From positions 4,377 to 68,376 of the forward strand of contig CAYTVG010000018.1 of the NCBI GenBank assembly GCA_964441755.1: a stretch of 64,000 bases of DNA, written 5' to 3'. Origin of the DNA: JAUMBM01 sp964441755 (lineage in GTDB: Bacteria; Bacteroidota; Bacteroidia; Chitinophagales; Saprospiraceae). Position 1 is the first letter of the stretch. Every line of letters starts with the position of its first letter. Positions 44,358 to 51,941 of the stretch are shown here, piece after piece. The notes below the pieces were generated by a model. The model saw nothing but the letters and a program-made list of their open reading frames with translations, was not told the origin of the DNA and did no database searches. Position numbers and translations under genes: made by a program.

Positions 44358-44705
44358 ATGCACGAAATTTCCCTGGTAAGAAATATTTTCAACACTTTGC
44401 GAAGCGAGTTTACCGCAGAAGAGGTCAACAGCATCCGACGCATCAATCTGACAGCGGGTGTCCTCTCTAACATCGAGCCTCGCCTGATGCAAAATGCATT
44501 TGAAGCTGTGATTGCGACTGAGTTGCCTCAACTGTCAGCTGCCACGCTTCATATCACCACACTGCCGGTGGTCATCTACTGTCCCGATTGTGACCTGCGC
44601 ACAGAGGTACAACAATATAAATTCATCTGTAGTCAATGCGGTAAGCCCAGCAATCAGGTTGTGCAAGGAGATGAGCTACTCATCAGTGGTGTTGAACTAG
44701 CCTGA
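44358..44705 (+). CDS. hypA: Hydrogenase nickel-insertion protein HypA
   Basis: This nickel metallochaperone partners HypB. It begins MHEISLVRNIF, with His 2 and Glu 3 of the Ni site. The zinc site is CPDCDLR...CSQCGKPS, a CxxC pair on each side. At 115 residues it is the standard length. The start at ATG 44358 is required by the MHE motif; the open frame extends upstream without support. It is the last hyp gene of the island. Confidence 0.95.
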   Translation: MHEISLVRNIFNTLRSEFTAEEVNSIRRINLTAGVLSNIEPRLMQNAFEAVIATELPQLSAATLHITTLPVVIYCPDCDLRTEVQQYKFICSQCGKPSNQVVQGDELLISGVELA

Positions 44706-44843
44706 TCCCGGAGGTCTCACAACTGCCGAATATTCGCGCAGCGCAAAGTTGTTGGAAGGCGTTGCAGGCCCATCTTGGCTACCGCAGAATGTTGTCGGGA
44801 CAAGATAAGGATGCTTGTTGAAGGCATTGTATGGTCACATCAG

Positions 44844-45686
44844 TTATCCCTCTCCGGATTCCGGCGGACTGGCAGGCCGGTAGGTCTGAAAAGGTATGGA
44901 CATGAGATTGCCCAGCCGGTCGTTTTCAGCCGGATCCATGTGCGTATCCACACCAAAAGTAATCCGCTCATTGTCCAGCAGCCTGTAGGTGCCAAAAAGC
45001 CTGTCCCACAGAGAGAAAATATTTCCGTAGTTGCTGTCGGTATACGGCAGGCGGTAATGATGATGAACGCGATGCATGGCCGGGGTCACGATCAGCCATC
45101 CCAGCGCGCGGTCGAGCCATACGGGGACACGAATATTGGCATGATTGAACTGAGACATAGCCGCGGACATCGACTGGTATAGCATGACAGTATATATGGG
45201 CGCACCACTGGCGAGGACAGCCAGTGTAGTGAATACAAACCGCACGACACTTTCTCCCGGATGGTGGCGGTTGGCCGAGCTTGCGTCAACATGGGTATCT
45301 GTATGATGAATTAGGTGAAATCGCCACATCCAGCGCACTTTGTGCTGCACCCAGTGTACAAACCAGGCTCCGACCAGATCCAGCAGCAGCAAGCCCAGCA
45401 GAATTTCCAGCCACAGCGGCAGCGAAGGCAGCCACTGTAGAATACCCATGTGTCGGCTGGCCACCCAATCGCTGCTGTAGAGCAGTATACCCGCCATGAC
45501 AAAATTGACAAGCACCGTTGTCAGTGTGAAGACCATATTGGTACCCAAATGCCGCCATCGGCGATAGTCCCAAGTAAACATAGGGGCGGCCGATTCCAGC
45601 AGCAGAAAAAAAGTAAGACCCCCTATTAAGATGGCAGAGCGATGGGCAGAGGGTATATTGGAAAAGTATTCAGCCAGAAAATCCAT
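44844..45686 (-). CDS. Fatty acid hydroxylase / sterol desaturase family protein
   Basis: This membrane di-iron hydroxylase has the expected His boxes: HWVQHK, HLIHHTDTHVD and HRVHHHY. Four hydrophobic segments flank them (AILIGGLTFFLLLESA; MVFTLTTVLVNFVMAGILLY; LEILLGLLLLDLVGAWFV; VFTTLAVLASGAPIYTVML). The start chosen is ATG 45686; the frame runs upstream to a TTG at 45728 without support. It probably hydroxylates or desaturates a lipid tail or carotenoid. The exact substrate cannot be inferred. It is convergent with the hypA transcript and transcribed alone. Confidence 0.88.
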   Translation of the reverse strand: MDFLAEYFSNIPSAHRSAILIGGLTFFLLLESAAPMFTWDYRRWRHLGTNMVFTLTTVLVNFVMAGILLYSSDWVASRHMGILQWLPSLPLWLEILLGLLLLDLVGAWFVHWVQHKVRWMWRFHLIHHTDTHVDASSANRHHPGESVVRFVFTTLAVLASGAPIYTVMLYQSMSAAMSQFNHANIRVPVWLDRALGWLIVTPAMHRVHHHYRLPYTDSNYGNIFSLWDRLFGTYRLLDNERITFGVDTHMDPAENDRLGNLMSIPFQTYRPASPPESGEG

Positions 45687-45880
45687 ATAACTGCGGTTAA
45701 AATTATTGCGGATAACGAAATTAGGCAATCAGCAGGGTAATTAGCATTTTAACAAGCAAAAATTTTTTTGTTCACGCAATTATCCGTTTATTTATGCAAC
45801 CTGAAAGCAACTGACAAGACCAGAAACACCCCTTACAGGGAGGGCGTTAATAAAGAAGAACAAAAAAACAGCATTAATTT

Positions 45881-45911
45881 TTTGCAGAAACCACAGAAAG
45901 CAATATCTTTG
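45881..45911 (+). promoter_or_regulatory. Promoter of tRNA-Lys
   Basis: TTTG at 45881-45884, a 19-base spacer and TATCTTTG at 45904-45911 match the Bacteroidota promoter consensus at every fixed position. The mature tRNA begins 23 bases after the -7 box. Confidence 0.85.
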
Positions 45912-45934
45912 CATCGCCTTTGAAAAAGGGTACT

Positions 45935-46007
45935 GATTCGGTAGCTCAGCAGGTAGAGCAATACACTTTTAATGTATGGGTCCTGGGTTCGAATCCCAGC
46001 CGAATCA
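45935..46007 (+). tRNA. tRNA-Lys (anticodon TTT)
   Basis: A 73-base cloverleaf: acceptor GATTCGG pairs with CCGAATC, with discriminator A. The D arm carries AGCTCAGCAGGTAGAGC, the anticodon stem ATACA/TGTAT holds the loop CTTTTAA (anticodon TTT, Lys), and the T arm reads CTGGGTTCGAATCCCAG. CCA is not encoded. A full promoter lies upstream and a hairpin terminator downstream, so it is a single-gene unit. It is a substrate for the thiolating enzyme encoded by mnmA. Confidence 0.97.
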
Positions 46008-46445
46008 CTCGAAGTCTGGCCACCAGCGTTGGTTGTCAGACTTTTTTATTTTCTCCTCTTCCTCTTTAGCTGTTGTGGGTCCGGTATGCATGTTGCCGAT
46101 ACGAACCTGTATAAAAGCGGCATCGATAGAGCCTCCCATAGGAGGGTTACACTTTCTGAGTCTGATCTCAGCACCTTCGATGGCGGGAAATTGTTCTTTG
46201 ATTCTGTGCAGAATTCGCAGGGCGAGGGTCTCAATCAATTGTGTAGGTTCTTTCATCTCTATCTTTAGCAAGCGATAGAGTGTTTCGTAATTGACCGTCT
46301 GCTGCAGATCGTCCTGCTGGCCGGCATTTACAACAGCTGTGGACACGGACAAATCTATGATAAAGGTCGTGCCCAGCAACTGTTCTTCCGGGTAGTAGCC
46401 ATGTGGGCCACGGAGACGGATTCCTTCCAATCCTATAATAGCCAT
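46005..46445 (-). CDS. folB: Dihydroneopterin aldolase
   Basis: FolB cleaves dihydroneopterin in folate synthesis. The start is ATG 46445 (MAIIGLEGIRLRGPHGYYPEE); a much longer open frame upstream is not protein-like and lies above the promoter. Family motifs include LRGPHGYYPEEQLLGTTF, NYETLYRLL, IETLALRIL and ending RKCNPPMGG. The enzyme is usually about 120 residues; here a 25-residue charged tail (EEEEKIKKSDNQRWWPDFE) is added. That tail is encoded by the terminator of the convergent tRNA-Lys gene, and the stop codon overlaps the last three bases of the tRNA. Confidence 0.88.
   Translation of the reverse strand: MAIIGLEGIRLRGPHGYYPEEQLLGTTFIIDLSVSTAVVNAGQQDDLQQTVNYETLYRLLKIEMKEPTQLIETLALRILHRIKEQFPAIEGAEIRLRKCNPPMGGSIDAAFIQVRIGNMHTGPTTAKEEEEKIKKSDNQRWWPDFE
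46012..46047 (+). terminator. tRNA-Lys terminator inside folB
   Basis: AAGTCTG and CAGACTT pair over 7 bp, with a GC-rich interior that can fold further, followed by six T. It lies 5 bases after the tRNA end and wholly inside the last codons of folB on the other strand. Confidence 0.8.
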
Positions 46446-46758
46446 GTGAATTTTTGGTTTTGTGTATGGGAAGTGAAGCATCGACAAAGGTAGCGATTGC
46501 CAACAGCTTGGTGCAAAATAATTCGCTTTCTCTGTTGGCGAAATAAAATGCCGAATATGTGTCTGTTTTTTGCTCATTGCAGAAAAAATCGAAACAGAGA
46601 GCGGTCGCCAGACATTTTTTGAGGATCCGGACTGCCAAAAAGTGTTTGGAGACAGCCATCCATTGTGCATAAAAATTCGTATCTTCGCTGTCTGAAAATA
46701 TAAGCATTCTCTGGGGCGAGCCTGCCTGTCCACGAGCAGAGAGAGGAAATATTACTAT
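46446..46758. other. Divergent intergenic region folB to PBP1A
   Basis: No gene is supported in these 313 bases. It holds the folB promoter (46485-46517). A TATCTTCG at about 46680 may be a weak -7 box for the PBP gene, without a visible -33 element. Confidence 0.5.
46485..46517 (-). promoter_or_regulatory. Predicted folB promoter
   Basis: On the minus strand TTTG (46517-46514), 21 bases and TACCTTTG (46492-46485) match the Bacteroidota promoter pattern. It lies about 40 bases upstream of the chosen folB ATG and supports that start. Confidence 0.65.
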
Positions 46759-49269
46759 ATGCGCAAATTTTTCAATCGGCTGCTTAACAGCACAGATCAT
46801 CCTCACTACAAGACTATTGTGTTGTTGATGTGGCGTATGTTGCTGGCAGGCGTCATGCTGGTGTTGTTGATATTTCTTATTTTGTCGTTCACCAAGTTGC
46901 CCTCGGTAGCGGAGCTGGAGAACCCCCGCAGCAATCAGGCATCGCAGGTTCTCTGCGATGATGGTACAGTATTGGGGAAGTACTACACAGAAAACAGGGT
47001 GCCGGTGGAGTATAAGGACTTGTCTCCTCACCTCGTCAACGCGCTGATTGCTACTGAAGACAAGCGATTCAGAGACCATCCCGGCATTGATTTTGTAAGT
47101 GCTGTACGCGCTATTGTATTTCTTGGAAGCCGGGGCGGCGGCAGTACGATCACGCAGCAGCTGGCCAAGCAGCTTTTCACAGTACAGGTTTCGAGCAACG
47201 TTGCTGAGCGCATCATACAGAAGCTCAAGGAGTGGATTATTGCGGTGCAACTGGAACGCAGGTACACCAAGGAGGAGATTATAGCACTCTACCTCAATCG
47301 CTACGACTTTATCAACGGGGCGCAGGGTATACGGGCTGCGAGTGAAATTTATTTCAACACACATCCCAAAGACCTGGCTATACAGGATGCAGCTACCTTG
47401 GTGGGTATGCTGAAAAATTCATCTTTGTACAACCCTATCAGTCGTCCGGATATGGTGCTGCAGCGCCGCTCAGTGGTATTAAAACAAATGGTTGTCAGCG
47501 GGTTTATTACCGAAGCGGAGTATCGCCGGCTCATTCGCAAACCTTTGGGACTGCGGTTTACGCGGCAGACGCACACAGACGGACTAGCGCCTTACATGCG
47601 CATGGAATTGGCTAAGCAACTGCGGCAGTTGCTCAGCCAGCCGGAGTACAGAAAACCGGACGGGACTATGTACGATCTCTATCGCGATGGTTTGCGCATC
47701 TATACCAGCATCAATGCAGATATGCAGCGCATAGCCGAAGAGGAGATGGAAAAACACATGGCACAGCTTCAGCGCGTATTTTTTACCCACTGGAAGGGCA
47801 GAGATCCCTGGACATACGATAATGCTTCCTCTACGACCAAAGTACCGGTTGAGCGGCGCGAACTTGAGTTTATGTTATACCTGCGTTCATCGGAACGTTA
47901 CCAAAAACTCAGGATAGAATATCTGGCGGGAATAATCACAGCATTGGAGGCCGAAACGGGGGTACGTTTTCACGAGGATGACAGAGAAATTGAGCGCATA
48001 CTGCGCGAAAAGGAGAAGCCCGGCCATTTCAACAGACTTATTAAGGCAAAGCTGATATCGGAAGAGCTTGCGGATCGCTACCGCCGGGTGTTGCAAAGCA
48101 ACAGCTTGCCGACGCTCGAGCGGCAATGGGCAGCGTTACAGTCGGCTGTCAAAAACAGCTTTAACAAGCCTGTACCCATGCGGGTTTTTGCTTACAACGA
48201 CAGGCATTATGTGGATACTATCATGAGTCCGAGAGACTCTCTGAAGTACCTCAGCATGTTTCTGCAGACGGGCATCATGGCGGTTGAGCCTTCTTCCGGA
48301 GAGGTGAAAGTATGGGTGGGCGGCATCAATCACGAATGGTTTCAGTACGACCATGTCAATCGCGAGACTCGCCGGCAGGTGGGCTCTACTTTCAAGCCTT
48401 TTGTGTATGCGACCGCCATCGCTATGCAGGGGCTGAGTCCCTGTTTTGAGGTGATTGACAGACCTGTGACTATCAGTCCGGGTGAGGGAGAGTTTGGGCT
48501 TATTAAATCCTGGACACCCCGCAACGCAGACGGGGATTATTCAGGTAATTCGTACACGCTTTTTGAGGCACTCAACAAATCGGTCAATACGGTTTCTGCT
48601 TATCTGATGAAGGAACTCGGTAGTCCTGAGCCAGTGCGCACACTGGCTGCACAGATGGGTATTGATAAGTCTGTGTTACCTTCTTCTCCTTCTATTTGTC
48701 TGGGCTCAGTAGATCTGTCAGTAGAAGAGATGACAGGTGCTTATGCAACTTTTGTCAACAATGGTATCTATGTCAGGCCTGCGCTGTTGTTGCGCGTGGA
48801 AGATCGCTTCGGGAATATCATCTATGAGTCGATACCGGAAGAAAACCTGGCGCTCAGTCCGGCTTACAATTATACCATGGTAAATATGCTGGAGAAAGCG
48901 CTCACCAACCGGGGGAAAGTGCAGGGGCCGGTAGGGGGAAAGACAGGAACCACCAATGACTACGCAGATGGCTGGTTTATGGGGATTACACCCGAGCTTG
49001 TGGTAGGTACCTGGGTCGGGGGCGATAAGCGCTGGATAGCTTTCAGGGATCTGGCCTACGGGCAGGGATCTCGTATGGCGAGACCGTTCTTCCTGTCTTT
49101 CATTGAGCGTTTACAGAATGATCCCAAGATTAACTGGGACAAGACGGCCACATTTTATAAGCCACCCGGAGAACTTGGTATTGAACTGGACTGCAATGCA
49201 TACAGAGGAGCACTTAACAGCGATGATGCGTTTGAACGCCGCATCGACAACCAGCCGGATTTTGACTGA
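46759..49269 (+). CDS. Class A penicillin-binding protein 1A
   Basis: This bifunctional murein synthase polymerises and cross-links peptidoglycan. An N-terminal membrane helix (LLAGVMLVLLIFLILSF) is followed by the GT51 glycosyltransferase domain (TEDKRFRDHPGID with the catalytic Glu, GGSTITQQLAKQ). The transpeptidase domain has the SxxK motif in GSTFKPFVYA, SxN as SVNTVSAY and KTGTTNDYADGW. A linker insertion of about 150 charged residues separates the two. 836 residues, complete. It is followed by gyrB after 71 bases. Confidence 0.95.
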   Translation: MRKFFNRLLNSTDHPHYKTIVLLMWRMLLAGVMLVLLIFLILSFTKLPSVAELENPRSNQASQVLCDDGTVLGKYYTENRVPVEYKDLSPHLVNALIATEDKRFRDHPGIDFVSAVRAIVFLGSRGGGSTITQQLAKQLFTVQVSSNVAERIIQKLKEWIIAVQLERRYTKEEIIALYLNRYDFINGAQGIRAASEIYFNTHPKDLAIQDAATLVGMLKNSSLYNPISRPDMVLQRRSVVLKQMVVSGFITEAEYRRLIRKPLGLRFTRQTHTDGLAPYMRMELAKQLRQLLSQPEYRKPDGTMYDLYRDGLRIYTSINADMQRIAEEEMEKHMAQLQRVFFTHWKGRDPWTYDNASSTTKVPVERRELEFMLYLRSSERYQKLRIEYLAGIITALEAETGVRFHEDDREIERILREKEKPGHFNRLIKAKLISEELADRYRRVLQSNSLPTLERQWAALQSAVKNSFNKPVPMRVFAYNDRHYVDTIMSPRDSLKYLSMFLQTGIMAVEPSSGEVKVWVGGINHEWFQYDHVNRETRRQVGSTFKPFVYATAIAMQGLSPCFEVIDRPVTISPGEGEFGLIKSWTPRNADGDYSGNSYTLFEALNKSVNTVSAYLMKELGSPEPVRTLAAQMGIDKSVLPSSPSICLGSVDLSVEEMTGAYATFVNNGIYVRPALLLRVEDRFGNIIYESIPEENLALSPAYNYTMVNMLEKALTNRGKVQGPVGGKTGTTNDYADGWFMGITPELVVGTWVGGDKRWIAFRDLAYGQGSRMARPFFLSFIERLQNDPKINWDKTATFYKPPGELGIELDCNAYRGALNSDDAFERRIDNQPDFD

Positions 49270-49340
49270 TGTTATATTATCCGGCAGCCGAAAAAATGGC
49301 AGGAATGGTGCTTTCATTATTTTTTCGCTAATTTTATTTC

Positions 49341-51317
49341 ATGAATGATATGAAACAAGGAGAGGACATTCGACCCAACCCTTCTGAATACAATGCCAGT
49401 AATATTACGGCACTTGAAGGACTCGAAGCCGTACGCAAACGGCCCGGCATGTATATCGGCAGTACCGATACCAAGGGGCTCCACCACTTGGTATGGGAAG
49501 TTGTTGATAACTCTATCGACGAGCATCTGGCGGGCTATTGTACGGATATAGACCTCGTAATTCATGCAGATAACTCCATCACGGTCACAGATAATGGTCG
49601 GGGTATTCCTACGGGTATGCACGAAAAGCTGAATAAGTCAGCCCTCGAAGTGGTCATGACGGTGCTGCACGCCGGGGGTAAATTTGACAAAGATACCTAT
49701 AAGGTGTCGGGCGGTCTGCACGGGGTGGGTATTTCCTGCGTCAATGCACTGTCGACCTATGTACGTGTGGAGGTACATCGCGAGGGAAAAATTTTCGAAC
49801 AGGAGTACAGCATAGGCAAACCGCTGGGCGAGGTCAAAGTTATTGGCCAGTCTGACCGCACGGGTACAACCGTTACCTTCAGGCCTGATGACACCATTTT
49901 CGAAACAACCGAGTTCAAGTATGACGTTCTGGCTGCGCGTCTGCGGGAGATGGCCTACCTCAATGCCGGGCTGCGGCTGAGTCTTACAGATGAGCGCGAG
50001 CCCGATGACAAAAAGCAGGCAAGGCGCGAGGATTTTTATTCCGAAGGTGGATTGCGCGAGTTTGTTCTTTATCTGGACGAGGGCAAGACCAAGCTTATCG
50101 ATAAACCTATCTGGGTAAAAGGAGAGGAGGAGAATGTGGAGGTGGAAGTCGCTATACAGTACAATACTTCTTTCTCGGAAAACATTTACTCTTTCGTCAA
50201 CAATATCAATACCCGGGAGGGAGGTACGCACGTTGCCGGCTTCCGCCGGGCGCTCACCCGCGTATTTACCAAGTACGGGGAAGATAGTGGCATGTTTAAA
50301 AAGCTTAAGTTTAAAGTCTCCGGAGAAGATTTTCGGGAAGGTCTCACGGCTGTGGTGTCGGTCAAGGTGCCTGAACCGCAGTTTAAGGGGCAGACTAAAG
50401 GCGAGTTGGGCAACTCTGAGGTCACAGGTATTGTCTCCCGCTCCGTTGGCGATGCGCTGATGATTTTCCTGGAAGAAAACCCCAATGAAGCCCGTCGTAT
50501 CGTTGATAAGGTTATCCTGGCAGCTACAGCCCGCCATGCAGCGCGCAAGGCGCGTGAAATGGTGCAGCGCAAAAATGTCCTGACAGGCGGGGGACTGCCC
50601 GGTAAACTGGCCGACTGTAGTTCGCGGGATCCCGGCGAGGCGGAGATATTCCTCGTGGAAGGGGATTCGGCCGGTGGAACGGCCAAGCAGGGGCGCGATC
50701 GCAATTTTCAGGCAATCCTGCCGCTGCGCGGAAAAATCCTCAATGTAGAAAAGGCCATGGAGCACAAAATCTACGAAAATGAGGAAATTAAAAACCTTTT
50801 CACTGCACTCGGAGTGCGTATCGAAGAGGGGCATGATGGCGAACGGGTTCTGAATATCGAAAAACTGCGCTACCACAAGGTCATCATCATGTGCGATGCC
50901 GATGTCGATGGTAGCCACATTACCACACTCATACTTACCTTCTTTTTCCGCTACATGCGGGAACTGGTAGAACAGGGATATATTTATATCGCACAACCGC
51001 CTCTTTATCAAGTCAGAAAAAGCAAAAATGCCGTCTATGCCTGGAATGAGGAGGAGCGACTGCAGGCCATCGCGCAGTTTGGCGGTCACGAAAATGACAG
51101 CAACATCAAGATTCAGCGCTACAAGGGACTTGGTGAAATGAACGCTGAGCAGCTCTGGGAAACAACTATGGATCCTACTATGCGCAACCTGCAGCAGGTG
51201 ACCATCGAAGATGCCCGCGAAGCCGACCGCGTTTTTGCGATGCTGATGGGCGATGAGGTGCCGCCGAGGCGGGCTTTTATTGAGGCCAATGCCAAGTATG
51301 CTAAGGTAGATGCCTAA
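49341..51317 (+). CDS. gyrB: DNA gyrase subunit B
   Basis: This is the ATPase subunit of gyrase, which introduces negative supercoils. The GHKL ATPase part shows VRKRPGMYIGST, EVVDNSIDEHLAG and GGLHGVGISCVNAL. The TOPRIM part shows FLVEGDSAGGTAKQGRDR and IIMCDADVDGSHI, and the tail AQLWETTMDPTMRNL is the usual GyrB ending. At 658 residues there is no extra C-terminal insert. ParE is the alternative assignment, but QAILPLRGKILNVEKA favours GyrB. Two strong hairpins follow. Confidence 0.95.
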   Translation: MNDMKQGEDIRPNPSEYNASNITALEGLEAVRKRPGMYIGSTDTKGLHHLVWEVVDNSIDEHLAGYCTDIDLVIHADNSITVTDNGRGIPTGMHEKLNKSALEVVMTVLHAGGKFDKDTYKVSGGLHGVGISCVNALSTYVRVEVHREGKIFEQEYSIGKPLGEVKVIGQSDRTGTTVTFRPDDTIFETTEFKYDVLAARLREMAYLNAGLRLSLTDEREPDDKKQARREDFYSEGGLREFVLYLDEGKTKLIDKPIWVKGEEENVEVEVAIQYNTSFSENIYSFVNNINTREGGTHVAGFRRALTRVFTKYGEDSGMFKKLKFKVSGEDFREGLTAVVSVKVPEPQFKGQTKGELGNSEVTGIVSRSVGDALMIFLEENPNEARRIVDKVILAATARHAARKAREMVQRKNVLTGGGLPGKLADCSSRDPGEAEIFLVEGDSAGGTAKQGRDRNFQAILPLRGKILNVEKAMEHKIYENEEIKNLFTALGVRIEEGHDGERVLNIEKLRYHKVIIMCDADVDGSHITTLILTFFFRYMRELVEQGYIYIAQPPLYQVRKSKNAVYAWNEEERLQAIAQFGGHENDSNIKIQRYKGLGEMNAEQLWETTMDPTMRNLQQVTIEDAREADRVFAMLMGDEVPPRRAFIEANAKYAKVDA

Positions 51318-51346
51318 TCTGCAGGTTCTGCAGGCAGTTGTAAAAT

Positions 51347-51376
51347 AGTCGTTGGCGGTGACAGCCGCCAACGACT
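51347..51376 (+). terminator. First hairpin after gyrB
   Basis: AGTCGTTGGCGG and CCGCCAACGACT form a perfect 12-bp stem with a 6-base loop, followed by GTTTTGCTTTC. It lies 30 bases behind the stop codon. Confidence 0.75.
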
Positions 51377-51386
51377 GTTTTGCTTT

Positions 51387-51430
51387 CAGGAGGAGCACAG
51401 CCGGCCGGCTGTGTTCCTCCTGTTTTTTTT
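51387..51430 (+). terminator. Second, stronger terminator after gyrB
   Basis: CAGGAGGAGCACAGCC and GGCTGTGTTCCTCCTG pair over 16 bp with one G-T pair and a minimal loop, followed by eight T. Together with the first hairpin it isolates gyrB from the blaI-like unit. Confidence 0.9.
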
Positions 51431-51431
51431 C

Positions 51432-51447
51432 TACGAAAAAATTCGTA
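51432..51447. promoter_or_regulatory. BlaI-type operator 1 (TACGAA-N4-TTCGTA)
   Basis: Perfect 6-bp arms around AAAA. It lies upstream of the -33 element and is the first of three sites spaced by 30 and 28 bases. Confidence 0.7.
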
Positions 51448-51453
51448 AATAAA

Positions 51454-51485
51454 TTTGCAAGTACGATGGGTTTCGTATACATTTG
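51454..51485 (+). promoter_or_regulatory. Promoter of the blaI-like operon
   Basis: TTTG at 51454-51457, a 20-base spacer and TACATTTG at 51478-51485 match the Bacteroidota promoter pattern. Operator 2 fills the spacer and operator 3 covers the start-site region, a layout that implies repression. Confidence 0.75.
51462..51477. promoter_or_regulatory. BlaI-type operator 2
   Basis: TACGAT-GGGT-TTCGTA, one mismatch from the other two sites. It occupies the spacer of the promoter. Confidence 0.65.
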
Positions 51486-51489
51486 TGTG

Positions 51490-51505
51490 TACGAAATAAT
51501 TCGTA
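51490..51505. promoter_or_regulatory. BlaI-type operator 3
   Basis: TACGAA-ATAA-TTCGTA with perfect arms, extended by one further pair (G/C). It lies just downstream of the -7 box, about where transcription should start. Confidence 0.7.
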
Positions 51506-51533
51506 CATATATGACCTAAATACAACAGTCAGC

Positions 51534-51935
51534 ATGATACGACCTACGGAATCCGAACTGGAAATACTGCAAGTGCTGTGGTCGGAAGGCCCCTGCACCG
51601 TGCGGCTGGTACACGAAAAGCTGAGTGGTGACCGGCACAAGGAAGTTGGCTATACGACCACGCTTAAGCTCATGCAGATCATGCTGGAGAAAGGGCTTTT
51701 GGCGCGGGACGAATCCCAGCGCACGCATGTCTACCGTGCCTTGGTGGAGGAGTCGGCCATCCGGCAGGGGCTGTTGCAGCGATTTGTAGATACAGCCTTC
51801 CGGGGCTCAGCCTCTCAGCTGGTGATGGAACTTTTGGGGCATCACCAGACAGATGCGCAGGAACTGGAGGCCATACGGCAGCTGATAGACCGAATAGAGC
51901 AGGAAGGAGATCGTTCTGCGGACCAACAAAAATAG
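51534..51935 (+). CDS. BlaI/MecI/CopY-family transcriptional repressor
   Basis: This winged-helix repressor is inactivated by proteolysis through its BlaR/MecR-type partner. The start is ATG 51534 (MIRPTESELEILQVLWSEG). The recognition region is KEVGYTTTLKLMQIMLEKGLL, followed by the dimerisation helices (QGLLQRFVDTAFRGSASQLVMELL). 133 residues. Three TACGAA-N4-TTCGTA sites cover its own promoter, so it very likely represses itself and the M56 gene seven bases downstream. The inducing signal is not known, and resistance to beta-lactams is not implied. Confidence 0.93.
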   Translation: MIRPTESELEILQVLWSEGPCTVRLVHEKLSGDRHKEVGYTTTLKLMQIMLEKGLLARDESQRTHVYRALVEESAIRQGLLQRFVDTAFRGSASQLVMELLGHHQTDAQELEAIRQLIDRIEQEGDRSADQQK

Positions 51936-51941
51936 GATGAT

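Noticed and set aside
46446..46733. N-terminal extension of folB
   Set aside because: The folB promoter (46485-46517) lies within it and family members begin at the ATG at 46445.
46231..47364. Minus-strand frame of 377 codons over the PBP1A start and the folB upstream region
   Set aside because: It crosses two real genes, and its sequence is low in protein-like character.
49638..51482. Open frame of 614 codons on the minus strand across gyrB
   Set aside because: It lies wholly antisense to an intact, well-conserved gyrB and its translation has no family features. The lack of stops follows from codon use of the real gene.
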